Shown here: piece by piece, positions 1 through 4,567 of the stretch
How the letters are laid out: the number at the start of each line of letters is the position of its first letter
How positions within the stretch are numbered: the first letter of the stretch is position 1
Assembly (NCBI GenBank): GCA_039934875.1
Contig: JBDTLH010000075.1
Location: 1-5,284 of the forward strand
Length of the DNA stretch: 5,284 nucleotides
From: JBDTLH01 sp039934875
Lineage (GTDB): Bacteria > Acidobacteriota > Terriglobia > Terriglobales > Acidobacteriaceae
Direction: 5' to 3'
Position numbers and translations under genes: made by a program
Notes under the pieces: generated by a model
Told to the model about the DNA's origin: nothing
Database searches by the model: none
Seen by the model: the letters and a program-made list of their open reading frames with translations, nothing else

Positions 1-289
1 CTGTCCCTAACGGCATAGTCTGCAGCACCCGCTTGAATGCGGTGTCACGAAGCCGCGTGGTCACCATGATCATGTCGGCATAAGGCGGTGCAGAGATCGA
101 GAAGCCCCGCGTATTGCCCTCCGCATCCGTTTCCAAGGGGTTAAGCAGATCTATATCAATGAACTGGCCTGCGGTAAAGCCCCAATTCGCCGGCTTTTCG
201 AAATAAAAGGACATAGTACCCTCGGCGGCGGGTTCGCGGCTTCTCAGTTTTGCCGAAAAGACAGGCCAAGTTGGAGCAGAACTACTCAT
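1..289 (-). CDS. FAD-binding ferredoxin-reductase-type oxidoreductase, N-terminal part (runs off left edge)
   Basis: The frame is open from ATG at 289 to the window edge, giving 96 residues and no stop. It reads as the FAD-binding beta-barrel of the ferredoxin-NADP+ reductase superfamily. A GQF turn lies at residues 41-43, the flavin-binding R-x-F/Y-S motif appears as RGFS at 61-64, and a stretch ending in MPLGT (92-96) matches the end of the flavin domain. The NAD(P)H-binding domain would lie beyond position 1. Such enzymes are soluble and move electrons between NAD(P)H and a ferredoxin or other iron-sulfur acceptor through FAD; the actual partner cannot be told here. The start is firm: GGAGGG at 295-300 sits five bases upstream. 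The ATG overlaps the stop of a 37-codon ORF by eight bases, which suggests translational coupling. The superfamily call is confident; the substrate is unknown. Confidence 0.85.
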   Translation of the reverse strand, partial: MSSSAPTWPVFSAKLRSREPAAEGTMSFYFEKPANWGFTAGQFIDIDLLNPLETDAEGNTRGFSISAPPYADMIMVTTRLRDTAFKRVLQTMPLGT

Positions 290-395
290 CTTTGCCCTCC
301 GCAGTAATGCCGCCGTTTTTCGGGTTGGCTTCCTCTTCGGGAGATGATGCTTCTGTACTGCTCTCTCCATCGTCCGCTCGTTCTAATTGGGTCAT
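282..395 (-). CDS. Small acidic 37-residue ORF coupled to the reductase
   Basis: ATG at 395 opens a 37-codon frame ending in TAG at 282-284, inside the first codons of the reductase. The product begins MTQLERADDGESS and is rich in Glu, Asp, Ser and Ala, with no hydrophobic core, so it is probably disordered. AAGGG at 402-406 lies six bases before the ATG, a reasonable ribosome binding site. The eight-base overlap with the reductase start is typical of coupled genes. Its own ATG overlaps the TGA of a further 23-codon ORF (392-463) in an ATGA junction. I do not recognise it. It may be a real small protein, or simply a leader that delivers ribosomes to the reductase start. Confidence 0.45.
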   Translation of the reverse strand: MTQLERADDGESSTEASSPEEEANPKNGGITAEGKDE

Positions 396-463
396 CGAAA
401 TCCCTTTCTCTCGTTAGCTTGTGACTGCCTGCGCGACTGCTGAATAAGTTGGTTAAGCGGCAT
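392..463 (-). CDS. Possible 23-residue basic mini-ORF
   Basis: ATG at 463 reads MPLNQLIQQSRRQSQANERK and a few more residues to TGA at 392-394. That TGA overlaps the ATG of the next ORF (ATGA, 392-395). The product is Gln/Arg-rich and basic, and I do not recognise it. Two codons upstream in the same frame lies a TGA that closes an eight-codon ORF (470-496), MAADGGVS, which starts behind a strong purine tract at 501-508. The three could be one former coding sequence broken by the TGA, or a leader. The case rests only on the overlaps and the upstream SD; there is no homology. Confidence 0.25.
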   Translation of the reverse strand: MPLNQLIQQSRRQSQANERKGFR

Positions 464-500
464 CGCAAATCAGCTCACACCTCCATCGGCCGCCATCTTG

Positions 501-508
501 CTCCTCCT
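501..508 (-). promoter_or_regulatory. Strong SD (AGGAGGAG) before an eight-codon ORF
   Basis: Read on the minus strand, AGGAGGAG stands four bases before ATG at 496. That ORF encodes only MAADGGVS before TGA at 470-472. A near-perfect ribosome binding site in front of such a short frame suggests either a leader peptide for the downstream reductase genes or a gene cut short by the TGA, since the same frame stays open again to 392. Confidence 0.4.
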
Positions 509-576
509 CACAAAGTCCGCACCGCAGGTCGAGACCGACACACAGATCCCACTATAAGAATTGTGATGCTTGATTG

Positions 577-621
577 CGTTTGAGGTATGGCGGGTGTGCG
601 ATATTCTGTGAGACTCAAACG
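577..621. repeat. 8-bp inverted repeat, 29-nt loop
   Basis: CGTTTGAG at 577-584 is the exact reverse complement of CTCAAACG at 614-621. It sits in the spacer upstream of the minus-strand mini-ORFs. It has no following T-run, so it is not a terminator. It could be a regulator site or chance. Confidence 0.3.
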
Positions 622-731
622 GTCTTGAACCGATCCCGATAGAGCAAGAGCAGGATTTGTGTGGAAGATTGCTAAAACTGTGCGAGTTCACCTTTTTTGA
701 GGAGAAGGCCACATGGCAGGAGTGCCTCATC

Positions 732-1607
732 TTAAGCCAATTCTGCTTTCAGTTGAGTGCCCGGCTGTGGTCTCTCGAACGATGGACGACCGATCTCACC
801 GCGTGACTCCAGGCGTGCGAGCAGCAGGTAGAAGTACAACATTCCGCGCTGCGGACCGAGGTCGTTCACCACGCAATTCGCGTCAAACCGCGCCGATCCC
901 GCGACGAGCGCGAGGTTGCTCGCAACACTCGCGTCGTTAGCTGGAAACACATCCAGTCTCCCCAGGCCACGCAAGAGGATCACGGCCGCCGTCCACGGGC
1001 CGATCCCCTTGATCCGGCGGAGGATCGCTGCCGCATCCGGGCTTGCGGACCCTTCCATTACTGTCTGATCGAGGCCGCCGGAGGCAAGTGCTTCAGACAC
1101 CCGCCGCAAGGTCATGAGCTTGCCCGCACTGAGCCCAGTTGCACGTAGCAAACCATCCCGCGCGCCCTGAAAACTCTCTGGAGAAGGAAAGGCGAAGCAA
1201 GGGGCCGGGAGACCAGCGGCTTCGACCGGTCGTTCAAGTGCAAGAACCAGGCGCTGCATGATGGCGCTCGCCGCGCGCAGGCTAACCTGCTGAAAGACGA
1301 TTGCGTTGGCGCATGCTTCCCAAAGTGTGGGATATCGAGGGGGCTTTACACCGCGCATGCGGGTGACGAGAGGGGCGAGCCATGGAATGTGCGAAGCTGA
1401 AAGATCGAAAGCGGTGAGATCGCAGTCAGTTCCGAGCATCTTGCACACGAGAGCGAACACCGTCGACTCTTGTTCTGCCTCGCTTTCGATTGTGATCGAG
1501 AGGCAATCCTCGTCAGGAAAATGTGTGGCGCGTACGATAACGGGTTTGGGCAAGCCGGAGAGGGCACGAACATACTGTCCCTCTGGAGTGAACCGATCGA
1601 CGAACAT
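732..1607 (-). CDS. alkA: DNA-3-methyladenine glycosylase II (AlkA family), apparently 5'-frameshifted
   Basis: The 291-codon frame encodes an AlkA-type base-excision glycosylase, which removes alkylated purines and some pyrimidines from DNA and leaves an abasic site. The helix-hairpin-helix is clear at about residues 196-226: LRRIKGIGPWTAA, then the DVFPANDAS segment, whose Asp225 aligns with the catalytic Asp238 of E. coli AlkA. The upstream helical stretch containing NAIVFQQVSL (101-110) is also typical. The N-terminal AlkA domain is short: the protein starts at MFVDRFTPEGQYVRAL, a region that is internal in relatives. The missing beginning lies in another frame at 1606-1689 (separate entry). 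ATG 1607 has no good SD, and an in-frame TAA lies nine codons upstream. It is transcribed away from the DUF488 gene. Family assignment is very likely; whether a working protein is made depends on the frameshift. Confidence 0.88.
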   Translation of the reverse strand: MFVDRFTPEGQYVRALSGLPKPVIVRATHFPDEDCLSITIESEAEQESTVFALVCKMLGTDCDLTAFDLSASHIPWLAPLVTRMRGVKPPRYPTLWEACANAIVFQQVSLRAASAIMQRLVLALERPVEAAGLPAPCFAFPSPESFQGARDGLLRATGLSAGKLMTLRRVSEALASGGLDQTVMEGSASPDAAAILRRIKGIGPWTAAVILLRGLGRLDVFPANDASVASNLALVAGSARFDANCVVNDLGPQRGMLYFYLLLARLESRGEIGRPSFERPQPGTQLKAELA

Positions 1608-1689
1608 TGGTGGAGAGCCGCCGCAGTACGCTTACCGTGAGGTCCAGGCGATATGGCGTTTTGAGTGGGACTCTATGTTCGTGTACCAA
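1606..1689 (-). pseudogene. Out-of-frame N-terminal 28 codons of alkA
   Basis: A frame from TTG at 1689, with GAGGG about seven bases upstream, reads 28 codons that include PYRLDLTVSVLRRLSTN. This matches, from memory, the usual start of longer AlkA proteins, where RLDLTV..LRR..xN leads straight into VDRxxGxxYxRxL. Here LSTN (ending at 1606) and VDRFTPEG (from 1601) are separated by the four bases GTTC at 1602-1605, so the frames differ by one. Removing one base joins them into a protein of about 319 residues. No slippery heptamer is obvious, so a mutation or sequencing error is likelier than programmed shifting. Confidence 0.65.
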
Positions 1690-1759
1690 TGGACACCCTC
1701 ATCTATGTTTCGATTAGCACTGCAATTGGTAAGTAGCTAAATCTGGTTCCAGCCATCCT

Positions 1760-1873
1760 ATGCCCGATGGATTTATGAAGCGCATCCAAGGAGAGAAGAA
1801 TTGCAGTCAGCTCGTCTTGGATGCGCTTGATACGCTTAATCTATTGCTTTTGCCCTCATGGGTTGTAAGATGA
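1760..1873 (+). CDS. Possible 37-residue upstream ORF overlapping the DUF488 start
   Basis: ATG 1760 reads 37 codons (MPDGFMKRIQGEKNCSQLVL, then a Leu-rich end) to TGA at 1871-1873. This forms an ATGA overlap with the second in-frame ATG (1870) of the DUF488 gene. The inverted repeat at 1778-1828 lies inside it. There is no SD before 1760 and I recognise no family. The overlap geometry fits translational coupling, but a chance frame is equally possible. Confidence 0.22.
   Translation: MPDGFMKRIQGEKNCSQLVLDALDTLNLLLLPSWVVR
1778..1828. repeat. Perfect 13-bp inverted repeat in the alkA/DUF488 divergent spacer
   Basis: AAGCGCATCCAAG (1778-1790) is the exact reverse complement of CTTGGATGCGCTT (1816-1828), with a 25-nt loop. 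There is no T-run on either side, so it is not a standard terminator. It lies 88 bases from the putative alkA TTG and 29 bases before the DUF488 ATG, where an operator or a 5'-UTR hairpin could act on either gene. It is also inside a 37-codon ORF (1760-1873). Confidence 0.75.
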
Positions 1874-2466
1874 TAATTACAAAGCCTCCGACGGTGGGCC
1901 GGACGATCTTCACCGTTGGCCATTCGACCCGAACTATTGCCGAGTTGGCTGCGATGCTAAAGCAGGTCGATGTTGACCTACTCGTGGATGTGCGCTCGAT
2001 TCCACGCTCTCGCATGGTGCCGCAGTTCAATTTTGACACGCTGCCAAACTCCCTCGCACCAGAAGGCATCGGCTACCAGCACTTGCGCGGGCTTGGTGGG
2101 CGACGTCACCACCCCAAAGGTGCGCCACCCTCGACTAATACGTTTTGGCGCGTATTGGCCTTTCGCAATTACGCGGATTACGCTGAAACCAATGCGTTCC
2201 GCGCAGGCTTTGAAGAGCTGCTCGCCCTCGCACACGATCATCGTTGCGCGATCATGTGCGCCGAAGCCGTGTGGTGGCGCTGTCACCGGCGCATCATCAC
2301 CGATTACCTCCTGGCCTATGGCATCCCGGTTGAGCACATCATGGGACTGGGCCAGGTGACGCCCGCAATCATTACGCCAGACGCATGCCTTTCGCCTGAC
2401 GGGACGCTACGCTATCCGATGCCTGACGCGATGATGCAGTACAAACCGCGAGCGGGGATTGAGTAG
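1858..2466 (+). CDS. DUF488 family protein
   Basis: The product has 202 residues with all the marks of DUF488: TVGHSTR near 19-25, DVRSIPRSR at 44-52, the LRGLGGRR turn near 76-83 and the conserved CAEAVWWRCHRRII block at 134-147, with Cys134 and the Cys142-His143 pair. The family is soluble and its biochemical role is not settled. The conserved Cys/His/Arg residues suggest a nucleic-acid or nucleotide-related catalytic function, but that is inference. Length is somewhat above the shorter family members. The start is uncertain: ATG 1858 has no SD and ATG 1870 (MIITKPP) also fits, with homology beginning near residue 17. It is divergent from alkA and is followed by 130 bases without a gene. 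DUF488 genes are often found near DNA-repair genes, consistent with this setting. Confidence 0.88.
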   Translation: MGCKMIITKPPTVGRTIFTVGHSTRTIAELAAMLKQVDVDLLVDVRSIPRSRMVPQFNFDTLPNSLAPEGIGYQHLRGLGGRRHHPKGAPPSTNTFWRVLAFRNYADYAETNAFRAGFEELLALAHDHRCAIMCAEAVWWRCHRRIITDYLLAYGIPVEHIMGLGQVTPAIITPDACLSPDGTLRYPMPDAMMQYKPRAGIE

Positions 2467-2541
2467 TCGCGCATAATTGCACTCACGTCCTTTCCTCCGT
2501 GTACTCGCTCGATCCCGTGATGTAGAAATGGTTAGGCATCC

Positions 2542-2547
2542 TATAAT
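2542..2547 (+). promoter_or_regulatory. Consensus -10 hexamer TATAAT
   Basis: A perfect TATAAT stands 49 bases before the ATG at 2597. At 17-18 bp upstream (about 2518-2524) there is only TGATGT/GATGTA, a weak -35. A direct repeat GTGTGGA (2553-2559 and 2572-2578) lies between it and the SD. It is a likely sigma-70-type promoter for the short broken ORF and perhaps for the genes beyond. Confidence 0.4.
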
Positions 2548-2596
2548 AAGGCGTGTGGAGTAGTCTCTAAAGTGTGGAAGGTAAGGAGGCAATACC

Positions 2597-2842
2597 ATGA
2601 CAATGGATGCGGACACGGGTTATCAAGGATTGGCCGAGGACGCGCGGCGCTCCGCCGTTCCGGAAAGGGCAATTCTAGATTTTTTACAGAGCACGTACGA
2701 GGCTGGTGCGGCGCTAGCACACTAGGATCGTGCTGCGCTTGAGATGCGCGGCCCGGATGTGGGTCGCAACTCAGTGCCAAGACAGGGAGCGCAGCCAATG
2801 ACTCGGCACCGAACACTTGACGCTGGTTCAACGAGCAATTAA
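2597..2842 (+). pseudogene. C-terminal remnant of a DUF5996-like gene with an in-frame amber stop
   Basis: ATG 2597 follows AAGGAGG (about 2583-2589) at good spacing and opens a 42-codon frame ending at TAG 2723-2725. Residues 28-42 read DFLQSTYEAGAALAH, and the frame beyond the TAG continues DRAALE, then an unrelated-looking tail to TAA 2840-2842. From memory, DUF5996 proteins end in FLQSTYEAAADLxxWDRAALE, so the TAG stands exactly where Trp (TGG) is expected. DUF5996 proteins are about 300 residues, so most of the N-terminal part is absent; the 130 bases upstream hold no trace of it. The likely explanation is a truncated, decayed gene. The intact SD and -10 leave open that a 42-residue peptide is still made. 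The function of the family is unknown. Confidence 0.55.
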
Positions 2843-2845
2843 TTA
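2817..2845 (+). promoter_or_regulatory. Possible promoter of the HVA1/DUF2945 gene
   Basis: TTGACG (2817-2822) matches five of six -35 consensus bases. It is followed 17 bases later by TAATTA (2840-2845) in an AT-only run. The -35 is good and the -10 is poor. It lies about 47 bases upstream of the start at 2892, inside the tail of the broken ORF. Confidence 0.35.
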
Positions 2846-2891
2846 ATACTTATCTAGAGTGAGTCATCACAGAGTCCCGGAGCTACAGACA

Positions 2892-3110
2892 ATGGCGACA
2901 AAGCATTTTAAGGTGGGCGATCACGTCGGCTGGAATTCTGAGGCCGGTCACGTCAGCGGCACGATCACAAAGGTAATCACATCAGAGATCGAATTCAAAG
3001 GCTACACGGTTCACGCGAGCAAGGATGAACCGCAGTACGAGATCAAGAGCAACAAAACAGATCACGTAGCGATGCACAAAGGCTCGGCACTCACCAAAGT
3101 GTCAAGATGA
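2892..3110 (+). CDS. HVA1-type Tudor-domain protein (DUF2945)
   Basis: The 72-residue protein matches the DUF2945/HVA1 TUDOR family along its whole length: VGDHVGWNSEAGHVSGTI at the start, EFKGYTVHASKDEPQYEIKS in the middle and DHVAMHKGSALTKV at the end. It is a small soluble SH3/Tudor-like barrel. The family was named from a hypervirulence-associated fungal protein, its bacterial role is not established, and ligand binding is only inferred. I chose ATG 2892 because MATKHFKVGDHV begins where relatives begin; CGGAG at 2878-2882 gives an SD at nine bases. An upstream GTG (2859) would add eleven residues with no family resemblance. It is followed after 79 bases by the mismatch glycosylase on the same strand. 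A more diverged relative is encoded at 4287-4538. Confidence 0.9.
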   Translation: MATKHFKVGDHVGWNSEAGHVSGTITKVITSEIEFKGYTVHASKDEPQYEIKSNKTDHVAMHKGSALTKVSR

Positions 3111-3189
3111 AGTCCCCGCGTAGGATGGCTGAGCTACAAATGTGCAGTTCAGCTACGGCGCAAGCGTGAGATCGCTGCCAAGCGCGAGG

Positions 3190-3777
3190 ATGCCAACGGC
3201 AGACGAAATTCGTGCTGCGATCGGTCGTCCTATACCCGAAGTGATCGCGCCCGATCTCAGAGTCCTTTTCTGCGGCATCAACCCCGGACTTTACTCTGCG
3301 GCAATGGAGCATCACTTCGCGCGTCCAGGAAATAGATTCTGGCCGGCGCTGCACTCTGCCGGATTCACGGCAAGATTATTGGCACCACACGAAAGCCATG
3401 AACTCCTCGGGGCGGGGTACGGAATCACAAGCTTGGTACGCCGCGCCACAGCGACGGCTCGGGAAGTAACGCCACCGGAACTCTTGGCCGGTAGGCGTCG
3501 GCTAGCCCGTACGGTGCGCATTTATCACCCCAGATGGGTTGCGGTTTTCGGTGTTGGTGCCTATCGCATAGCGTTTGGCGACCCTCGCGCGCAGGTGGGA
3601 CCTCAGCAAGGTATACTATCCGGTGCCAAGGTTTGGCTACTCCCGAGCCCGAGCGGCGCAAATGGGAGCTATCCGCTGGTGGACCTCATCCGTGAGCTTC
3701 GCTCATTTTACTGCGCAGTAGACCCGCCCGAACCCGCCGAATGCGCGTCGCAGGGCACTGCTTTCTCTCGAATGTAA
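3190..3777 (+). CDS. mug: G/U(T) mismatch-specific DNA glycosylase (Mug/TDG family)
   Basis: The 195-residue product belongs to family 2 uracil-DNA glycosylases, which excise uracil or thymine from G:U and G:T mismatches. Motif 1 is VLFCGINPGL (25-34), with Asn31 at the position of the catalytic Asn18 in E. coli Mug. It is followed by HHFARPGNRFW (41-51), where HH and PGN resemble eukaryotic TDG. Motif 2 is LPSPSGANG (151-159), which differs from NPSGLSR of E. coli and lacks the Leu and Arg that wedge into the helix. The C-terminal 20 residues look unconserved. The start is uncertain: ATG 3190 gives MPTADEIRAAIG, which resembles relatives, but has no properly spaced SD. GTG 3142 in the same frame would add 16 residues, and a TGA at 3130-3132 bars further extension. 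The gene is codirectional with the HVA1 gene and converges on the cupin gene. Confidence 0.88.
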   Translation: MPTADEIRAAIGRPIPEVIAPDLRVLFCGINPGLYSAAMEHHFARPGNRFWPALHSAGFTARLLAPHESHELLGAGYGITSLVRRATATAREVTPPELLAGRRRLARTVRIYHPRWVAVFGVGAYRIAFGDPRAQVGPQQGILSGAKVWLLPSPSGANGSYPLVDLIRELRSFYCAVDPPEPAECASQGTAFSRM

Positions 3778-3789
3778 TTGCACTCCTGC

Positions 3790-3807
3790 TCGCTCGTAGA
3801 GCGATTT
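3790..3807 (+). terminator. Weak hairpin after mug
   Basis: TCGCTC (3790-3795) pairs with GAGCGA (3799-3804) over a three-base loop and is followed by only TTT. It lies 13 bases after the mug stop, in the convergent gap before the cupin stop at 3861. The stem is short and the T-run minimal, so termination here would be inefficient. Confidence 0.3.
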
Positions 3808-3860
3808 GCAACCATGTCGCCCACTCCCTATTGCTCTTTTCCAATGGCGTTGCGGAAGTC

Positions 3861-4280
3861 CTACCTTCCCGAGGGAGCGCCTGGCCAGGCAATCGTCAAC
3901 AGGAACGCGCTATCAACGATACCTTCGACGCTGTGTGGAACGCCGTGTTCCAGTGCCAGCATGCTCCCCGCAGACAATTCCACGCCCTTTCCGGCGGCAT
4001 TGAATCGGATGTGGCCGGATAGCGCGTGTACAGTGATGCGTCCCTCCGTCTGATGCTGCACGAGTTGTCCGCCCGCGTTGATAGCGATCAACACGACCCG
4101 AAGATCGTCGTACTTTAGAAGGGTCTTCGCCGTGTGGCCGGACTGCCACCGTCCCTCCGCCCGCAGTTGCCGGATTTCCGAATCGAGATTGAAATGCAAC
4201 AGAGGGGCCCAGAGGTCCCCTACCTCATGCTCTTGATGTTCCTGTTGCATCTTTAACACTTTTTCCGGGTCAATCGCCAT
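3861..4280 (-). CDS. Single-domain cupin protein
   Basis: The 139-residue protein has one cupin barrel after a charged N-terminal segment of about 40 residues. Cupin motif 1 is degenerate: NAGGQLVQHQTEGRITVHALSG (68-89) keeps His76, Glu79 and Gly80 but reads HQ instead of HxH. Motif 2 is LEHGVPHSVE (110-119), with His112 and His116. A metal site built from His76, Glu79 and His116 is possible but incomplete against the classical set, so binding or structural roles are as likely as catalysis. The AEGRWQSGHTAKTLLK segment (41-56) is typical of small cupins I associate with Acidobacteriota. GAGG lies about six bases before ATG 4280 and overlaps the stop of the gene at 4287-4538. The genes are six bases apart, surely one transcript. 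No substrate can be named. Confidence 0.85.
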   Translation of the reverse strand: MAIDPEKVLKMQQEHQEHEVGDLWAPLLHFNLDSEIRQLRAEGRWQSGHTAKTLLKYDDLRVVLIAINAGGQLVQHQTEGRITVHALSGHIRFNAAGKGVELSAGSMLALEHGVPHSVEGIVDSAFLLTIAWPGAPSGR

Positions 4281-4286
4281 TGTGCC

Positions 4287-4538
4287 TCACGCTGTTTTCT
4301 TTGCAGTTTTCTTCCTTGCTTTTTCTGTGCGCGTCAGTGCTTTGCGAGAATGGAATACGACTGCCGGTTCGCCGGGATGGTGATCATGCTCCGTGATTGA
4401 GTACATCGTGTTGGCGGCCGTAGTGCCGCGCTTGTGGACGCCGGTAACGCTACCGTGACCGATAGCACTGCGATAGTGCCAAGATACGGCGGTGCCAGCC
4501 GGAATCGTCTCGAACGGTGGTGCCTTCTTGGTTGGCAT
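4287..4538 (-). CDS. Small basic protein, diverged relative of HVA1/DUF2945
   Basis: The product has 83 residues. The core AGTAVSWHYRSAIGHGSVTG (14-33) and YSITEHDHHPGEPAVVFHSR (46-65), then KALT, can be laid beside the HVA1 pattern GDHVGWNSEAGHVSGTI ... YEI ... V..HKGSALTKV, so an SH3/Tudor-like barrel is a fair guess. It is a remote match made by eye. The tail (70-83) is Lys/Ala-rich, RTEKARKKTAKKTA, like the histone-H1-type tails of DNA-binding proteins, so nucleic-acid contact is plausible but unproven. GAGGAAG before ATG 4538 is a good SD. It lies 29 bases downstream of the Rieske gene stop and six bases before the cupin start, so it is the middle gene of a three-gene operon. Confidence 0.75.
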   Translation of the reverse strand: MPTKKAPPFETIPAGTAVSWHYRSAIGHGSVTGVHKRGTTAANTMYSITEHDHHPGEPAVVFHSRKALTRTEKARKKTAKKTA

Positions 4539-4567
4539 TACGGCTTCCTCATGGTTGATAGCTAAAT

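Larger units (their letters stand above)
497..731. other. Gene-poor spacer between alkA and the reductase genes
   Basis: No convincing gene lies between the alkA stop (732) and the SD at 501-508. The 86-codon minus frame through it is rich in His, Ser and Cys, lacks an SD and resembles no protein I know. An 8-bp inverted repeat (577-584 with 614-621) lies inside it. On the minus strand TATAGT at 550-555 could be a -10 element for the reductase transcript, but no good -35 stands at the right distance. I see no clear rho-independent terminator after alkA. Confidence 0.5.

Noticed and set aside
470..730. Minus-strand 86-codon frame in the spacer after alkA
   Set aside because: It is rich in His, Ser and Cys, has no SD at its ATG and no recognisable domain; only its last eight codons have a strong SD and are reported separately.
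713..731. Possible rho-independent terminator after alkA (GCCA/TGGC plus a nearby A/T run)
   Set aside because: The stem is only four pairs with a two-base loop, and the T/A run is not placed directly after it on the transcribed strand.
713..940. Plus-strand 75-codon frame (MAGVPHLK...) with GAGGAGAAGG upstream of ATG 713
   Set aside because: Despite the SD-like purines it runs almost wholly antisense to the conserved alkA C-terminus, is Arg/Ser-rich with no family resemblance, and is best seen as a shadow frame.
1306..1740. Plus-strand 144-codon frame opposite the alkA 5' half
   Set aside because: It is antisense to conserved AlkA sequence, with a composition like a complement shadow and no motif.
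1978..2337. Minus-strand 119-codon frame opposite DUF488
   Set aside because: It lies inside a clearly conserved DUF488 gene, with no SD and no family.
3741..4053. Overlapping plus-strand frames of 65-93 codons across the mug end and cupin gene
   Set aside because: They run antisense to the cupin coding sequence; three frames open at once reflects base composition, not genes.
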